Numbered from the stretch's first letter, positions 21,362 to 29,482 are shown. The stretch is 64,000 bases of DNA from BOG-908 sp965198855 (GCA_965198855.1 CBDAPZ010000001.1:2356001-2420000); one strand, 5' to 3'. Translations and numbers: made by a program. Notes: generated from the sequence alone by a model not told the origin.

Positions 21362-22297
21362 GTGGCCGCCCAGCTTGCGGATCTCGACGCCTTTGTTGCC
21401 ATTCTCCGTAGCGGTGGCTTTCGCGACGCCGCAAAGGTCGCCAATTGCTCGCCCTCGAGCCTCAGCTTGGCGCTGCGCCGCCTCGAAGCACGGCTCGGCG
21501 TGCGCCTGCTCAACCGCACCACACGCAGCATCGCACCCACCGAGGCCGGCACCCGGCTCTACGAACGCCTTGTTCCGGCCCTGTCCGAACTGGAAGCCTG
21601 CCTTGATGTCGTCAACGCCTTCCGCGACCGCCCTGCCGGCACGTTGCGGCTGAACGTGCCGGCCAGTGTCGCCCGTATCGTGCTGCCCTCGATCGTGCCG
21701 CCCTTCCTGAAAACCTATCCGGATATCCAGCTCGACGTGATCGTCGAAGATCGATTTGTCGACGTGCTCGCCGCCGGTTGCGACGCTGGAATACGGTACG
21801 ACGAGCGCCTCGAGCAGGACATGATAGCCATTCCGATCGGCCCCCGGATCCAGCGCTTCGCCACCGCCGCTTCCCCCGAATATCTCGCCGCACACGCGGC
21901 ACCCATGCACCCGAGCGACCTGCTGCGCCACGCCTGCATGCGCGGGCGGTTTTCCAGCGGCATATCGCCGACCTGGGAGTTCGAACGCGACGGCGAGATC
22001 TTGCGCGTCGAACCAACCGGCCCCCTTACGGTTCGCCTCGGCGCCTCGATCGATCTTGCCGTGGATGCGGCGATCGCCGGGATCGGTATCATTCATCTTT
22101 TTGAAGACTGGCTGCGGCCGTATCTGGACAGCGGAACACTCGTGCCGGTGTTGACCCCGTGGTGGCAGGAATTCTCCGGGCCGTTCTTATATTACCCGGG
22201 GAGAAAGCATCTGCCGGCGCCGCTAAGGGCGTTTGTGGATTTTGTAAAAGCGTTGGGGGCACCGAGCCGGTCCCTCCAAATCCCCCATCAGTTTTAA
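21362..22297 (+). CDS. LysR-family transcriptional regulator
   Basis: 311 aa from GTG 21362 (AGGAATT upstream); the open frame reaches back to 21242 into the reductase gene. HTH LDAFVAILRSGGFRDAAKVA, CSPSSLSLALRRLEARLGVR, LLNRTTRSIAPTEAG, then a substrate-binding domain (GTLRLNVPASVARIVLP, LDVIVEDRFVDVLAAGCDAG). Belongs to the large CrgA/DsdC-like group. The last residues (GAPSRSLQIPHQF) are encoded by a degenerate copy of repeat B. Presumably controls the divergent aldo-keto reductase. Confidence 0.9.
   Translation: MAAQLADLDAFVAILRSGGFRDAAKVANCSPSSLSLALRRLEARLGVRLLNRTTRSIAPTEAGTRLYERLVPALSELEACLDVVNAFRDRPAGTLRLNVPASVARIVLPSIVPPFLKTYPDIQLDVIVEDRFVDVLAAGCDAGIRYDERLEQDMIAIPIGPRIQRFATAASPEYLAAHAAPMHPSDLLRHACMRGRFSSGISPTWEFERDGEILRVEPTGPLTVRLGASIDLAVDAAIAGIGIIHLFEDWLRPYLDSGTLVPVLTPWWQEFSGPFLYYPGRKHLPAPLRAFVDFVKALGAPSRSLQIPHQF
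22254..22288. repeat. Repeat B, degenerate copy
   Basis: GGGGGCACCGAGCCGGTCCC then TCCAAATCCCCC, recognisably the G-run / GCC / CCC-AAA-CCCCC layout of repeat B. It forms the 3' end of the LysR gene. Confidence 0.5.
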
Positions 22298-22317
22298 CGA
22301 CTGCTTGGATTAAAGGA

Positions 22318-23289
22318 TTAGCCTGACCCTTTTGGCATCCATGTGTCGAGCAGCCTGCGCACGGCAGCGATGGGAACCTGCGTAACCTGCTTGTTGTTTT
22401 GGGGGCCATGACCGTAGGGCTCGCCGGTGCGCGAGAAGGCCGGAAAGATGTTGTCCATGCCATCGAAGCCGAAATAGGTGAGGCCGGCCAGTTCGGCAAA
22501 GAACTGGTAATCGTAATGCCGTGCGCCGGGCGAAAAGAATTCCAGCACCAGGCTGCCCGGCCGCATCCAGAGCGCATTCGTCAGCCCGTTGCCGTGCACG
22601 CCCACCAGAACATCATGGGCGGCTACGACACGCACCTGCTGCTCCCAGGGAAGGGCAGCGAAATCGATTTGGGTCACGGGACCGTAGGCTTGCAGACATG
22701 CCAGCAGAGATGACTCCGCCTCGGGCGAAAAGCAGCGCGGCGGCGGCCGCGTGACGTAGAGAATGCGTGGGCTGACCATGCGTCCGTCGAAGCCGCCCAC
22801 CGCGCGGCGTGTCTTGCGGGACATGTCGATCACATGGGGCCTTGCAATTCCCAAGGCTGCTTCGACGATCTTGTTGAGCCTCATCCCGGCAGAGTCACGA
22901 TCGTAGATCAGCACATTGTCGAAGGATTGAGGCCACTGCCAGCTTGGATCGCCGATCGGCACGCCTGGGTAAAGCGCTGCCAGCACGGCGCGTTGGACAT
23001 GGTTCTGCTGCGCATTATCCCAGAGCATGTTGAACACGATACGCGCGGGCTGTGCGCCGCCGAGATAGGCGTGCTGCACCGTCCAGAGCCAGATGATCGC
23101 TTCCATGAAATGGAAATAATGAAAGGCGCCGGGTTCGCACATCAGCGCCGTGAAATTGTCGGCTGTTGGTGGCCGGTAGGCGGGCGTCTCGGTGACCCGC
23201 AAGACCCCGTCGTCGATCTTGTCGATATACGCGCGCGCGACAAACTGCGCCGGCACCCTGAGGTTGTCGAGCTTGTAGGGTATCATCAT
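22318..23289 (-). CDS. Glycosyltransferase family 61 (DUF563) protein, paralogue 1
   Basis: 323 aa, soluble. The signature of the family is present: VLVGVHGNGLTNALWMRPGS followed by LVLEFF, plus PRILYVTRPPPRCF (R-containing donor-site loop) and HYFHFMEAIIWLW. Transfers a sugar, probably in cell-surface glycan synthesis. About 75 percent alike by eye to the gene immediately upstream; separated by 2 nt. The pair is one operon transcribed leftward. Confidence 0.85.
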   Translation of the reverse strand: MMIPYKLDNLRVPAQFVARAYIDKIDDGVLRVTETPAYRPPTADNFTALMCEPGAFHYFHFMEAIIWLWTVQHAYLGGAQPARIVFNMLWDNAQQNHVQRAVLAALYPGVPIGDPSWQWPQSFDNVLIYDRDSAGMRLNKIVEAALGIARPHVIDMSRKTRRAVGGFDGRMVSPRILYVTRPPPRCFSPEAESSLLACLQAYGPVTQIDFAALPWEQQVRVVAAHDVLVGVHGNGLTNALWMRPGSLVLEFFSPGARHYDYQFFAELAGLTYFGFDGMDNIFPAFSRTGEPYGHGPQNNKQVTQVPIAAVRRLLDTWMPKGSG

Positions 23290-23291
23290 GT

Positions 23292-24257
23292 TCAGGCGCC
23301 GGCTGGCATCCAGATATCGAGCAACCTGCGCAAGGCGGCAATGGAGATCTGCGTCACGGCCTTGTTCGTTTCGATACCGTGCCCGTAGGGTTCACCGGTG
23401 CGCGAGTAGGCGGGATAAATCTTGTCCATGCCATCGAAGCCGAAATAGGTCAGGCCGGCCAGTTCGGCGAAAAACTGATAATCGTAATGGCGCGCGCCTT
23501 GCGGGAAGAATTCCAGCACCAGGCTCCCTGGCCGCATCCACAGTGCATTCGTCAGGCCATTACCGTGCACGCCGACGAGCACATCATGGGCTGCAACGAT
23601 TCGTACCTGCTGGTCCCAGGGTATGGCTGCGAAGTCGAGCGTCGTCACCGGGCCGTAGGCTTGCAGGCATGTCAGCAAAGCGTGTTCGGCTTCCGGCGAG
23701 AAGCACCGTGGCGGCGGCCGGGTGACGTAGAGGATGCTCGCGCTTTTCGTAACGCCACTGAAACCTCCGGCCGCGCGGCGCACCCGGCGCCCCATGTCCA
23801 TGACATAAGGCTGCGCAAATCCCATGGCGGCCTCGAGACTTTTGTTGAGCCTGGTTTCGGCCCAGGAGCGATCGTAGATCAGCACATTGTCGAAGGACCC
23901 GGGCCAGTTCCAGCCGGGATCGCCGATCGGCACGCCTGGATAAAGCGCTGCCAGCACCCCGCGCTGCACGTAATTCTGCCCGGCATTGTCCCAAGGCATG
24001 TCGAACACGATGCGTTCTGGCCGAGCGCCGCCGAGAAAGGCGTGCTGCACCGTCCAGAGCCAAATCATCGCTTCCATGAAATGGAAATAATGAAACACCC
24101 CACCGTCGCAGATCAGCACGGTAAATCCGTCGACCCGCGGTTCCTTATCAGTCGGCCACTCGGCAACCCTGAGCGCTCCGTCGGCAAGTTGATCGACATA
24201 GGCCCGCGCCACAAACCGCGCCGGCACCCGCAAACCCCCAGACCTATACGGGATCAT
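23292..24257 (-). CDS. Glycosyltransferase family 61 (DUF563) protein, paralogue 2
   Basis: 321 aa from ATG 24257 (a TTG 15 nt further is possible). Same motifs as its neighbour: VLVGVHGNGLTNALWMRPGS, ASILYVTRPPPRCFSPEAE, GVFHYFHFMEAMIWLWTVQH. The two differ mainly near the N-terminus (TDKEPRVDGFTVLIC against TAYRPPTADNF-type text) and in internal loops, suggesting diverged acceptor specificity after tandem duplication. No other glycan gene is adjacent. Confidence 0.85.
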   Translation of the reverse strand: MIPYRSGGLRVPARFVARAYVDQLADGALRVAEWPTDKEPRVDGFTVLICDGGVFHYFHFMEAMIWLWTVQHAFLGGARPERIVFDMPWDNAGQNYVQRGVLAALYPGVPIGDPGWNWPGSFDNVLIYDRSWAETRLNKSLEAAMGFAQPYVMDMGRRVRRAAGGFSGVTKSASILYVTRPPPRCFSPEAEHALLTCLQAYGPVTTLDFAAIPWDQQVRIVAAHDVLVGVHGNGLTNALWMRPGSLVLEFFPQGARHYDYQFFAELAGLTYFGFDGMDKIYPAYSRTGEPYGHGIETNKAVTQISIAALRRLLDIWMPAGA

Positions 24258-24274
24258 GAAGCGCGTGCCCAAAA

Positions 24275-24317
24275 GACAAAAGTCTTTTGCTTCTCTTTTT
24301 CAAAAAAGAAGATCTTT
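24275..24317 (-). repeat. Repeat A copy 2 (terminator-like)
   Basis: Minus-strand reading CTTCTTTTTTGAAAAAGAGAAG, split around a small loop, followed by CAAAAGACTTTT. Follows the stop codon of the GFA gene (24320) in its orientation, so likely ends the oxyR operon transcript. Confidence 0.7.
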
Positions 24318-24319
24318 CC

Positions 24320-24730
24320 TCACGAGTGCGGTGCCGGCTGCGCCTCGATTGTCGGCAACACCGTCGATATGCAAGCCCAACTCGGCGCCTGTGCGGTCCA
24401 GATGGTCACCTCGGGTTTCGCCAATTCCGGATCATCCAACGTGCCTGCGCGGACGAACATCTGATGTTTGCGTGTTTCCGCCTGGCTCGTCATCGGCGTG
24501 CCGCAAATGGGGCAGAAGCCGCGTATCAGCCTCGTGCCGCTATCGGCTGTGCTCGCATACTCGGTGAGTATGCCTGTGATGTGGATGTTCTCGCTGAGAA
24601 ACCCGACATTCACCGTGCCGCTGCCGGCGCCCAGTTTCTGGCAAAGGCAGCACCAGCACACACGTGTCGTGAGTGGCGTGCCGGTCGCTTCATAGCGCAC
24701 TGCGCCGCAGAGGCAGCCACCGGTGATCAT
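24320..24730 (-). CDS. GFA-family (CENP-V/Gfa-like) zinc protein
   Basis: 136 aa with the full set of zinc cysteines: GGCLCGAVRYE, VCWCCLCQKLGAG and GFCPICGTPM. Family members bind zinc and some adduct formaldehyde to glutathione, though most have no proven activity. Its start overlaps the end of the upstream yaiI-type gene by 4 bases. Last gene of the oxyR-led operon. Confidence 0.88.
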   Translation of the reverse strand: MITGGCLCGAVRYEATGTPLTTRVCWCCLCQKLGAGSGTVNVGFLSENIHITGILTEYASTADSGTRLIRGFCPICGTPMTSQAETRKHQMFVRAGTLDDPELAKPEVTIWTAQAPSWACISTVLPTIEAQPAPHS

Positions 24731-25191
24731 GGTCGTTTCTCCCGCAACGATGCTTGCAGCATTGTATCGAGTGCGCTGAGGAATTTCGAGCGATCATTGC
24801 GCGAGAGTGGTGGCGGGCCGCCGGTCATCATGCCCATTTCCCGCATGTGGGTGGAGACGGCGCGCCCGGCTAGAGCGCTGCCGATATTGTCGCTGCTCCA
24901 GATCTTGCCGTTCGAGGCGAGGGCTCTTGCCCCCTGCGCCAGGCAGCGCGAGGCGAGCGGGATGTCGGAGGTGACGCAGACGTCGCCGTCTTTTATGCGC
25001 TCGGCGATGTAGTCGTCTGCCACATCGGGGCCCTCGCCTACGGTCACCATGTTGACGAAGGGCAGGCCCGGCGGCCTGATGGGGCGGGATCCATTGGAGA
25101 CCACGATGACGTTGACACCGAGGCGTCCGGCGACGCGGAATACTTCTTCACGCACCGGGCAGGCATCGGCATCCACATAGATCTCAGTCAT
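24727..25191 (-). CDS. YaiI/YqxD-family (DUF188) protein
   Basis: 154 aa. EIYVDADACPVREEVFRVAG, VIVVSNGSRPIRPPG, VTVGEGPDVADDYI and KDGDVCVTSDIPLASRCLAQGARAL are the conserved acidic and Cys/Asp segments of this PIN-like, putative nuclease family. Begins 1 nt after the Cox11-cytochrome c gene ends and overlaps the GFA gene by 4 nt, so it is translated from the same message. Biochemical role not established. Confidence 0.9.
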   Translation of the reverse strand: MTEIYVDADACPVREEVFRVAGRLGVNVIVVSNGSRPIRPPGLPFVNMVTVGEGPDVADDYIAERIKDGDVCVTSDIPLASRCLAQGARALASNGKIWSSDNIGSALAGRAVSTHMREMGMMTGGPPPLSRNDRSKFLSALDTMLQASLREKRP

Positions 25192-25192
25192 G

Positions 25193-26059
25193 TCAGCCGG
25201 CCGGTTTGGGCAACGATTCGAGATAGGCGATGATATTCTGCCGCATCTGCGCGTCGGTCACCTGCATGGGCATCTGCGCGCCCGGCAGGAATTGGGCTGG
25301 GCCGGCCAGCCACTTATCCAAATTCTCTCCCGTCCAGACCAGATGCGCGCCCTTCAGAGCTGCGGAATACGGATAGGATGAAATGCTGCCGGCCTCGCGT
25401 CCGACCACATTGGCCAAAGCCGGGCCGATCTTGTTGCGATCGAGCGCGTGGCAGCCGGAGCATTGCGCGGTGAACAGCCCGGCGCCTGCCTGGGCGTCGG
25501 GTGCGCTGGCGGCAAAGCGCGACAGCTCGATGGCTTCGTCGGGACGTTTGGACTGGAAGAACGTATAGCTCAGCGTGATCTCGTGCACGTCGTTGGTGCT
25601 GGGATCGTCCGCCAACCGCGGGTCCACGAAGAACGTCACCGGCATCTGCACCTTCTGGCCGGCTTTCAGGCGCTCCTCGTTGAAACAAAAACATTGGATT
25701 TTCTTGAAGTAGATACCGATCTTGTCGGGCGTCACGTTGAACGTGGCGTGGCCGACGATGTCGTGGTCCGACACGTTCTGCGCCTCGAAGAACGCCATCG
25801 CATCCTCGCCGAGATGCACACGCACGGAACGCTGCATGGGGGTGAATTTCCATGGCATGCCTGGTGCTACCGAGGTGTCGAAGAACACAGTCACCATGCG
25901 GGACGTCTCGTGCGTGCTGTTGGTCGCGACGCGCTGCGTTGTGCCGCCATTGCCGGTGACCTGGCAGAACAGGCGATACAGCGTCACCGAATAGGAGGTG
26001 AGGCCGATCATCACGGCCAGCACTGAACAAAAACAAATTACGACAACGCGCTTCGACAT
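25193..26059 (-). CDS. Cox11/CtaG copper chaperone fused to a C-type cytochrome domain
   Basis: 288 aa. Residues 1-175 are Cox11: an N-terminal membrane helix (VICFCSVLAVMIGLTSYSV), LYRLFCQVTGNGGTTQ, HATFNVTPDKIGIYFKKIQC and the copper site CFCF (Cys123, Cys125). Residues 185-288 are an added class I cytochrome c: haem site CSGCH (200-204), KIGPALANVVGREAG, and Met263 in LPGAQMPM as axial ligand. Ordinary Cox11 ends near residue 190. It delivers copper to the CuB site of cytochrome oxidase; the haem domain might carry electrons to keep copper or its thiols reduced (inference). The start overlaps the oxyR stop (TGATG) with GGAGG inside oxyR. No cytochrome oxidase genes are near. Confidence 0.88.
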   Translation of the reverse strand: MSKRVVVICFCSVLAVMIGLTSYSVTLYRLFCQVTGNGGTTQRVATNSTHETSRMVTVFFDTSVAPGMPWKFTPMQRSVRVHLGEDAMAFFEAQNVSDHDIVGHATFNVTPDKIGIYFKKIQCFCFNEERLKAGQKVQMPVTFFVDPRLADDPSTNDVHEITLSYTFFQSKRPDEAIELSRFAASAPDAQAGAGLFTAQCSGCHALDRNKIGPALANVVGREAGSISSYPYSAALKGAHLVWTGENLDKWLAGPAQFLPGAQMPMQVTDAQMRQNIIAYLESLPKPAG

Positions 26060-27000
26060 CAGACACCTCCAAGGAAGGTTGGGGGAGCAGTGCCTGCCCC
26101 CCCAAACCCCCCGGCATTTCTTAGAATGGGGGCTAGCGCGCGGAATTCGGGCGCCCGGGGGGCGTTGGGGCGCCAGGCCAGACCTAGGCTGCGCCAGGCG
26201 CCGGCACCCTGTAGCCGCTTCAAAACCACTTCTGCTCCCTCCGTCACGCCCGCCTCGATCGCGATCCTGGGGAGCAATGTCGCGCCCAGGCCACCGGCGA
26301 CCATCTGCACCAGCGTGTGCAGACTTGTCGCCGCGAACCCGTCTGCCAACCCCACCTTCCCACAGGCCGCCAATGCCTGGTCACGCAAACAATGTCCGTC
26401 TTCCAGAAACAACATCCGCTCCTGCGCCAATTGCGCCACCGACACGCTCTCTGCCCCGGCCAGTGCCGAGCTGGGTGGCAAGGCTACAAAAAACTCGTCC
26501 TGCACCACCGCCAGCGTCTCTGCCAAGTCGCAGGCGCACGGCAACGCCAGCAACACCACGTCAAGCCGGTTGCCCATCAACTGGTCCAGGCATCTCTGCG
26601 TCGTGTCCTCCCGCAAAAAGAGCTTTAGCTGCGGAAACGCCGCCCGCAGCGCCGGCATCAGCCGCGGCAACAGAAACGGCCCGATCGTCGGGATCACACC
26701 CAGGCGCAACGGCCCAGACATCGGCGCGCGCGCAGCATCCGCCGCCTCGCACACCGCTTCCAGAGCCGCCAACGCGGCCCTGGCCCGCGTCACGATTTCC
26801 TGCCCCAGCGGGGTGAAAACCACCCTCTTCCCAGCGGTGCGATCCAGAATGGCAGCATCAATCTGCCGCTCCAGCGCGATCAACCCAGCGGATAAGGTCG
26901 ACTGCGACACCCTGCACGCATTCGCCGCACGCCCGAAATGCTGTGCCTCGGCGAGTGCCACCACATAGCGCAATTGCTGCGGACCGGGCAAAGGCGTCAT
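26059..27000 (-). CDS. oxyR: OxyR, peroxide-sensing LysR-family regulator
   Basis: 313 aa. HTH HFGRAANACRVSQSTLSAGL near the N-terminus and the redox pair in LEDGHCLRDQALAAC: Cys204 and Cys213, spaced nine residues as in E. coli OxyR Cys199/Cys208. Peroxide forms the disulfide and turns on target genes. Divergent from ahpC, its classic target (135 nt between start codons). The last 15 or so residues (GGFGGAGTAPPTFLGGV) derive from a repeat B insertion, which also supplies the region before the ribosome site of the next gene. Confidence 0.93.
   Translation of the reverse strand: MTPLPGPQQLRYVVALAEAQHFGRAANACRVSQSTLSAGLIALERQIDAAILDRTAGKRVVFTPLGQEIVTRARAALAALEAVCEAADAARAPMSGPLRLGVIPTIGPFLLPRLMPALRAAFPQLKLFLREDTTQRCLDQLMGNRLDVVLLALPCACDLAETLAVVQDEFFVALPPSSALAGAESVSVAQLAQERMLFLEDGHCLRDQALAACGKVGLADGFAATSLHTLVQMVAGGLGATLLPRIAIEAGVTEGAEVVLKRLQGAGAWRSLGLAWRPNAPRAPEFRALAPILRNAGGFGGAGTAPPTFLGGV
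26079..26115. repeat. Repeat B copy 2, inside the 3' end of oxyR
   Basis: TTGGGGGAGCAGTGCCTGCC then C-run, AAACCCCCCGG. Nearly identical to copies at 6221 and 36178. On the minus strand it encodes GGFGGAGTAPP, so here the repeat is translated as the OxyR C-terminus. Confidence 0.7.
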
Positions 27001-27135
27001 CGAGTTATTCGATCATTCTCTCCAAAATAATTCATTAGACGATAAGCAGCCGTCTAGTCCATATGCTGCACTGCGATGGCTGCACCGCAACATAACGGCG
27101 CCGTCGAGCCGAACACGAAGAAGGAGCCGTACCGC
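27001..27135. promoter_or_regulatory. oxyR-ahpC divergent control region
   Basis: AT-rich stretch (GAGTTATTCGATCATTCTC, then AAAATAATTCATTAGACG) between the divergent starts. It contains an AGACG...CGTCT dyad at 27037-27055. OxyR binding is expected here from the gene arrangement; exact boxes cannot be assigned by eye. Confidence 0.5.
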
Positions 27136-27690
27136 ATGTTGACCATTGGCGACCATTTCCCCGCCTTCGACCTCGCCGCCGTCAAAGGCGGCCCCGCAGG
27201 CCTCAACATCAAGGACGCTTTCACCCGCATCTCCAACACCAGCGATGCCGGCAAGTGGAAACTGGTCTTCTTCTGGCCGAAAGACTTCACCTTCATCTGC
27301 CCGACCGAAATCGTCGCCTTCGGCAAGATGGCCTCCGACTTCGCCGACCGCGACACCGTGGTCTACGGCGTCTCCACCGACACCGAGTTCGTACACCTCA
27401 ACTGGCGCGTCCACCACGACGAGCTGCGCACACTGACCATCCCGATGCTCGCCGACACCAAGCGCGAGCTGAGCGCAGCCCTCGGCATCCTCGACAAGGA
27501 AGAAGGCGTGGCGCTGCGCGCAACCTTCCTGGTCGACCCGCAAGGCGTGATCCAGTTCGCCAGCGTGAACGGCCTCAATGTCGGTCGTAACCCGGCCGAA
27601 GTGATGCGTGTGCTCGACGCGCTGCAGAGCGACGAGCTTTGTCCGTGCAATTGGAACTCGGGCGATGAGTTCCTGCGCCCCGCGGCATAA
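27136..27690 (+). CDS. ahpC: AhpC-type peroxiredoxin
   Basis: 184 aa from ATG 27136, after AAGGAG; the frame opens at 27076 without a site. Peroxidatic Cys55 lies in FICPTE, and the C-terminus has a CxC pair (Cys169, Cys171, ELCPCNW). A three-cysteine arrangement is that of the mycobacterial AhpC, which is recycled by AhpD rather than AhpF, in agreement with the ahpD gene next door. Removes hydrogen peroxide, organic peroxides and peroxynitrite. Divergent from oxyR and presumably OxyR-activated. Confidence 0.93.
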   Translation: MLTIGDHFPAFDLAAVKGGPAGLNIKDAFTRISNTSDAGKWKLVFFWPKDFTFICPTEIVAFGKMASDFADRDTVVYGVSTDTEFVHLNWRVHHDELRTLTIPMLADTKRELSAALGILDKEEGVALRATFLVDPQGVIQFASVNGLNVGRNPAEVMRVLDALQSDELCPCNWNSGDEFLRPAA

Positions 27691-27699
27691 AAGGCACGC

Positions 27700-27736
27700 G
27701 CTTCTTTTTTGAAAAAAGAAGCAAAAAACTTTTACT
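27700..27736 (+). repeat. Repeat A copy 3 (terminator-like)
   Basis: CTTCTTTTTTGAAAAAAGAA followed by GCAAAAAACTTTTA, 9 nt after the ahpC stop codon and in its orientation. Since ahpD follows, it would act as a partial terminator reducing ahpD expression. Confidence 0.75.
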
Positions 27737-27748
27737 TAATGATGTGAG

Positions 27749-27772
27749 CGGCCGGGATTTACCTCCCGGCCG
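27749..27772 (+). terminator. Hairpin between ahpC and ahpD
   Basis: CGGCCGGGA-TTTACC-TCCCGGCCG with TTT after it, a 9-bp stem ending 19 nt before the ahpD start codon. Could be a second terminator or a leader hairpin limiting ahpD translation. Confidence 0.5.
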
Positions 27773-27791
27773 TTTCCATGTGGAGACAAAC

Positions 27792-28319
27792 ATGTCTATC
27801 GAAACGCTTAAGGCGGCCATTCCGGACTATGCCAAGGACATCAAACTCAACCTTGGTTCGCTGGCGATGGACGCGACGCTGACGCCGCAGCAGCGCGCTG
27901 GTACCTTCGTCGCCTCAGCGCTTGCTTCGCGCAATGCCGTCGTTACCAAAGCGATCGTCGATGAGTTCGGCCCGACGCTGTCACCGGAAGCGCTAACCGC
28001 CGCCAAGGCAGCCGCCTCAATCATGGCAATGAACAACGTCTATTACCGCTTCGTGCATCTCGTCGGCGGCGACTACGCGAACATGCCGGCCAAACTGCGC
28101 ATGAACATCATCGGCAAACCAGGCGTCGACAAGGTCGATTTCGAGCTTTGGTCGCTGGCTGTCTCCGCCGTCAACGGCTGCGGCATGTGCATCGAAGCCC
28201 ACGAAAAGGTGGTGCGCCACGGCGGCCTGAGCCAGGAACACGTGCAAGCCGCCGTCCGCATCGCGGCCACCGTCCACGCCGTCGCCGCCGTGCTCGATGG
28301 CGAGTCAGCACTCGCCTGA
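27792..28319 (+). CDS. ahpD: AhpD-type alkyl hydroperoxidase (CMD family)
   Basis: 175 aa. Redox site Cys130-Gly-Met-Cys133 followed by His137 (GCGMCIEAHEKVV), the same numbering as in mycobacterial AhpD, in the carboxymuconolactone-decarboxylase-like helical fold. Reduces oxidised AhpC through a lipoyl-protein relay in the known system. ATG 27792 has GGAG 8-9 nt before it. Cotranscribed with ahpC unless the two hairpins between them end the message. Confidence 0.92.
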   Translation: MSIETLKAAIPDYAKDIKLNLGSLAMDATLTPQQRAGTFVASALASRNAVVTKAIVDEFGPTLSPEALTAAKAAASIMAMNNVYYRFVHLVGGDYANMPAKLRMNIIGKPGVDKVDFELWSLAVSAVNGCGMCIEAHEKVVRHGGLSQEHVQAAVRIAATVHAVAAVLDGESALA

Positions 28320-28329
28320 TTGCGAAGCT

Positions 28330-28355
28330 CGGCGGGGGTTGATTAATCCCCGCCG
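28330..28355 (+). terminator. Hairpin between ahpD and trpS
   Basis: CGGCGGGG and CCCCGCCG, 8-bp stem with a 10-nt loop, between the ahpD stop and the trpS ATG (18 nt away). No T-run; may terminate ahpD or act in the trpS leader. Confidence 0.4.
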
Positions 28356-28373
28356 GAGCGTCACCAACGCGCT

Positions 28374-29369
28374 ATGCATCGCGTCCTCTCCGGCATCCAG
28401 CCCTCCGGCATCCCCACCCTCGGCAACTACCTAGGCGCATTGCGCAACTGGGTGGCGCTGCAGGACACGCATGAGTGCCTGTTCTGCGTGGTCGACATGC
28501 ACGCGATCACCGCCTTTCAGGAGCCGACCCAACTCCGCAGGCAGATCCTGGAGATGGCGGCCACCCTGCTCGCCTGCGGCATCGACCCTGCCAAAAGCAC
28601 CCTGTTCGCCCAATCGGCCGTCTCGGCACATGCCCGCCTCGCCTGGATTTTTAATTGCGTTGCCCGCCTCGGCTGGCTGAACCGGATGACGCAATTCAAG
28701 GACAAGGCCGGCAAGGACCGTGAAGCCGCGTCAGTCGGCCTCTACATCTATCCCAATTTAATGGCCGCCGACATCCACACCTACCACGCCACCCGCGTGC
28801 CGGTAGGTGATGACCAGCGCCAGCACATCGAGCTCGCCAACGACATCGCGGGAAAATTCAACCATGATTACGGCGTTGATTTTTTCCCCCGCATCGAGCC
28901 GCTGATCCTGGCTGAAGGTGCAAGGATCATGAGCTTGCGCGACGGCACCAAGAAGATGTCGAAATCCGACCCGTCGGATCAGAGCCGCATCAATCTTTCC
29001 GATGACGCCGACACGATCGCTTTAAAAATCCGCCGTGCGAAAACCGATCCCTTGCCGCTGCCGACCGACCCGGCCGAGCTTGCGGAACGCCCCGAAGCGC
29101 GCAACCTCGTCACCATTTTTGCTACCATGGAAGGCACCGACGCAGCCTCGGTCCTCGCACGTTTCGGCGGCGGCAATTTCGGGCCGTTCAAGGAGGCGTT
29201 GTCGGAGTTGCTGGTGGCAAAGCTCGGCCCGATTTCAGCCGAGACGCAACGGCTATTGGCCGACACTGAACATTTGCAAAGCTTATTGCGCGAAGGCGCC
29301 GGCAAAGCCAACGCGCTGGCCGAGCCAATCATCAAGGAGGCAGAAAAGATCGTTGGCTTCCTGAGTTAA
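28374..29369 (+). CDS. trpS: Tryptophanyl-tRNA synthetase
   Basis: 331 aa, standard bacterial length. Class I signature PTLGNYLGALRNW (HIGH equivalent), tryptophan-site residues in VDMHAITAF and VPVGDDQRQHIELANDIAGK, and KKMSKSDPSD (KMSKS loop). Charges tRNA-Trp; the tRNA-Trp gene itself is 12 kb away. Followed by repeat A. Confidence 0.97.
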   Translation: MHRVLSGIQPSGIPTLGNYLGALRNWVALQDTHECLFCVVDMHAITAFQEPTQLRRQILEMAATLLACGIDPAKSTLFAQSAVSAHARLAWIFNCVARLGWLNRMTQFKDKAGKDREAASVGLYIYPNLMAADIHTYHATRVPVGDDQRQHIELANDIAGKFNHDYGVDFFPRIEPLILAEGARIMSLRDGTKKMSKSDPSDQSRINLSDDADTIALKIRRAKTDPLPLPTDPAELAERPEARNLVTIFATMEGTDAASVLARFGGGNFGPFKEALSELLVAKLGPISAETQRLLADTEHLQSLLREGAGKANALAEPIIKEAEKIVGFLS

Positions 29370-29376
29370 GGAAGAC

Positions 29377-29430
29377 CTTCTTTTCTGAAGAAAAGAAGCA
29401 AAAGACTTTTATGTCGCTGTCGCGGTTCTA
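29377..29430 (+). repeat. Repeat A copy 4 (terminator-like)
   Basis: CTTCTTTTCTGAAGAAAAGAAG, a near-perfect hairpin, followed by CAAAAGACTTTTATG and TCGCTGTCGCGG. Seven nt after the trpS stop codon, same orientation. Confidence 0.75.
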
Positions 29431-29482
29431 TCCTGCGATGCAAGCGCGCGTAGCGATTCTAAGGTGCTGAACGACAGAAGAC

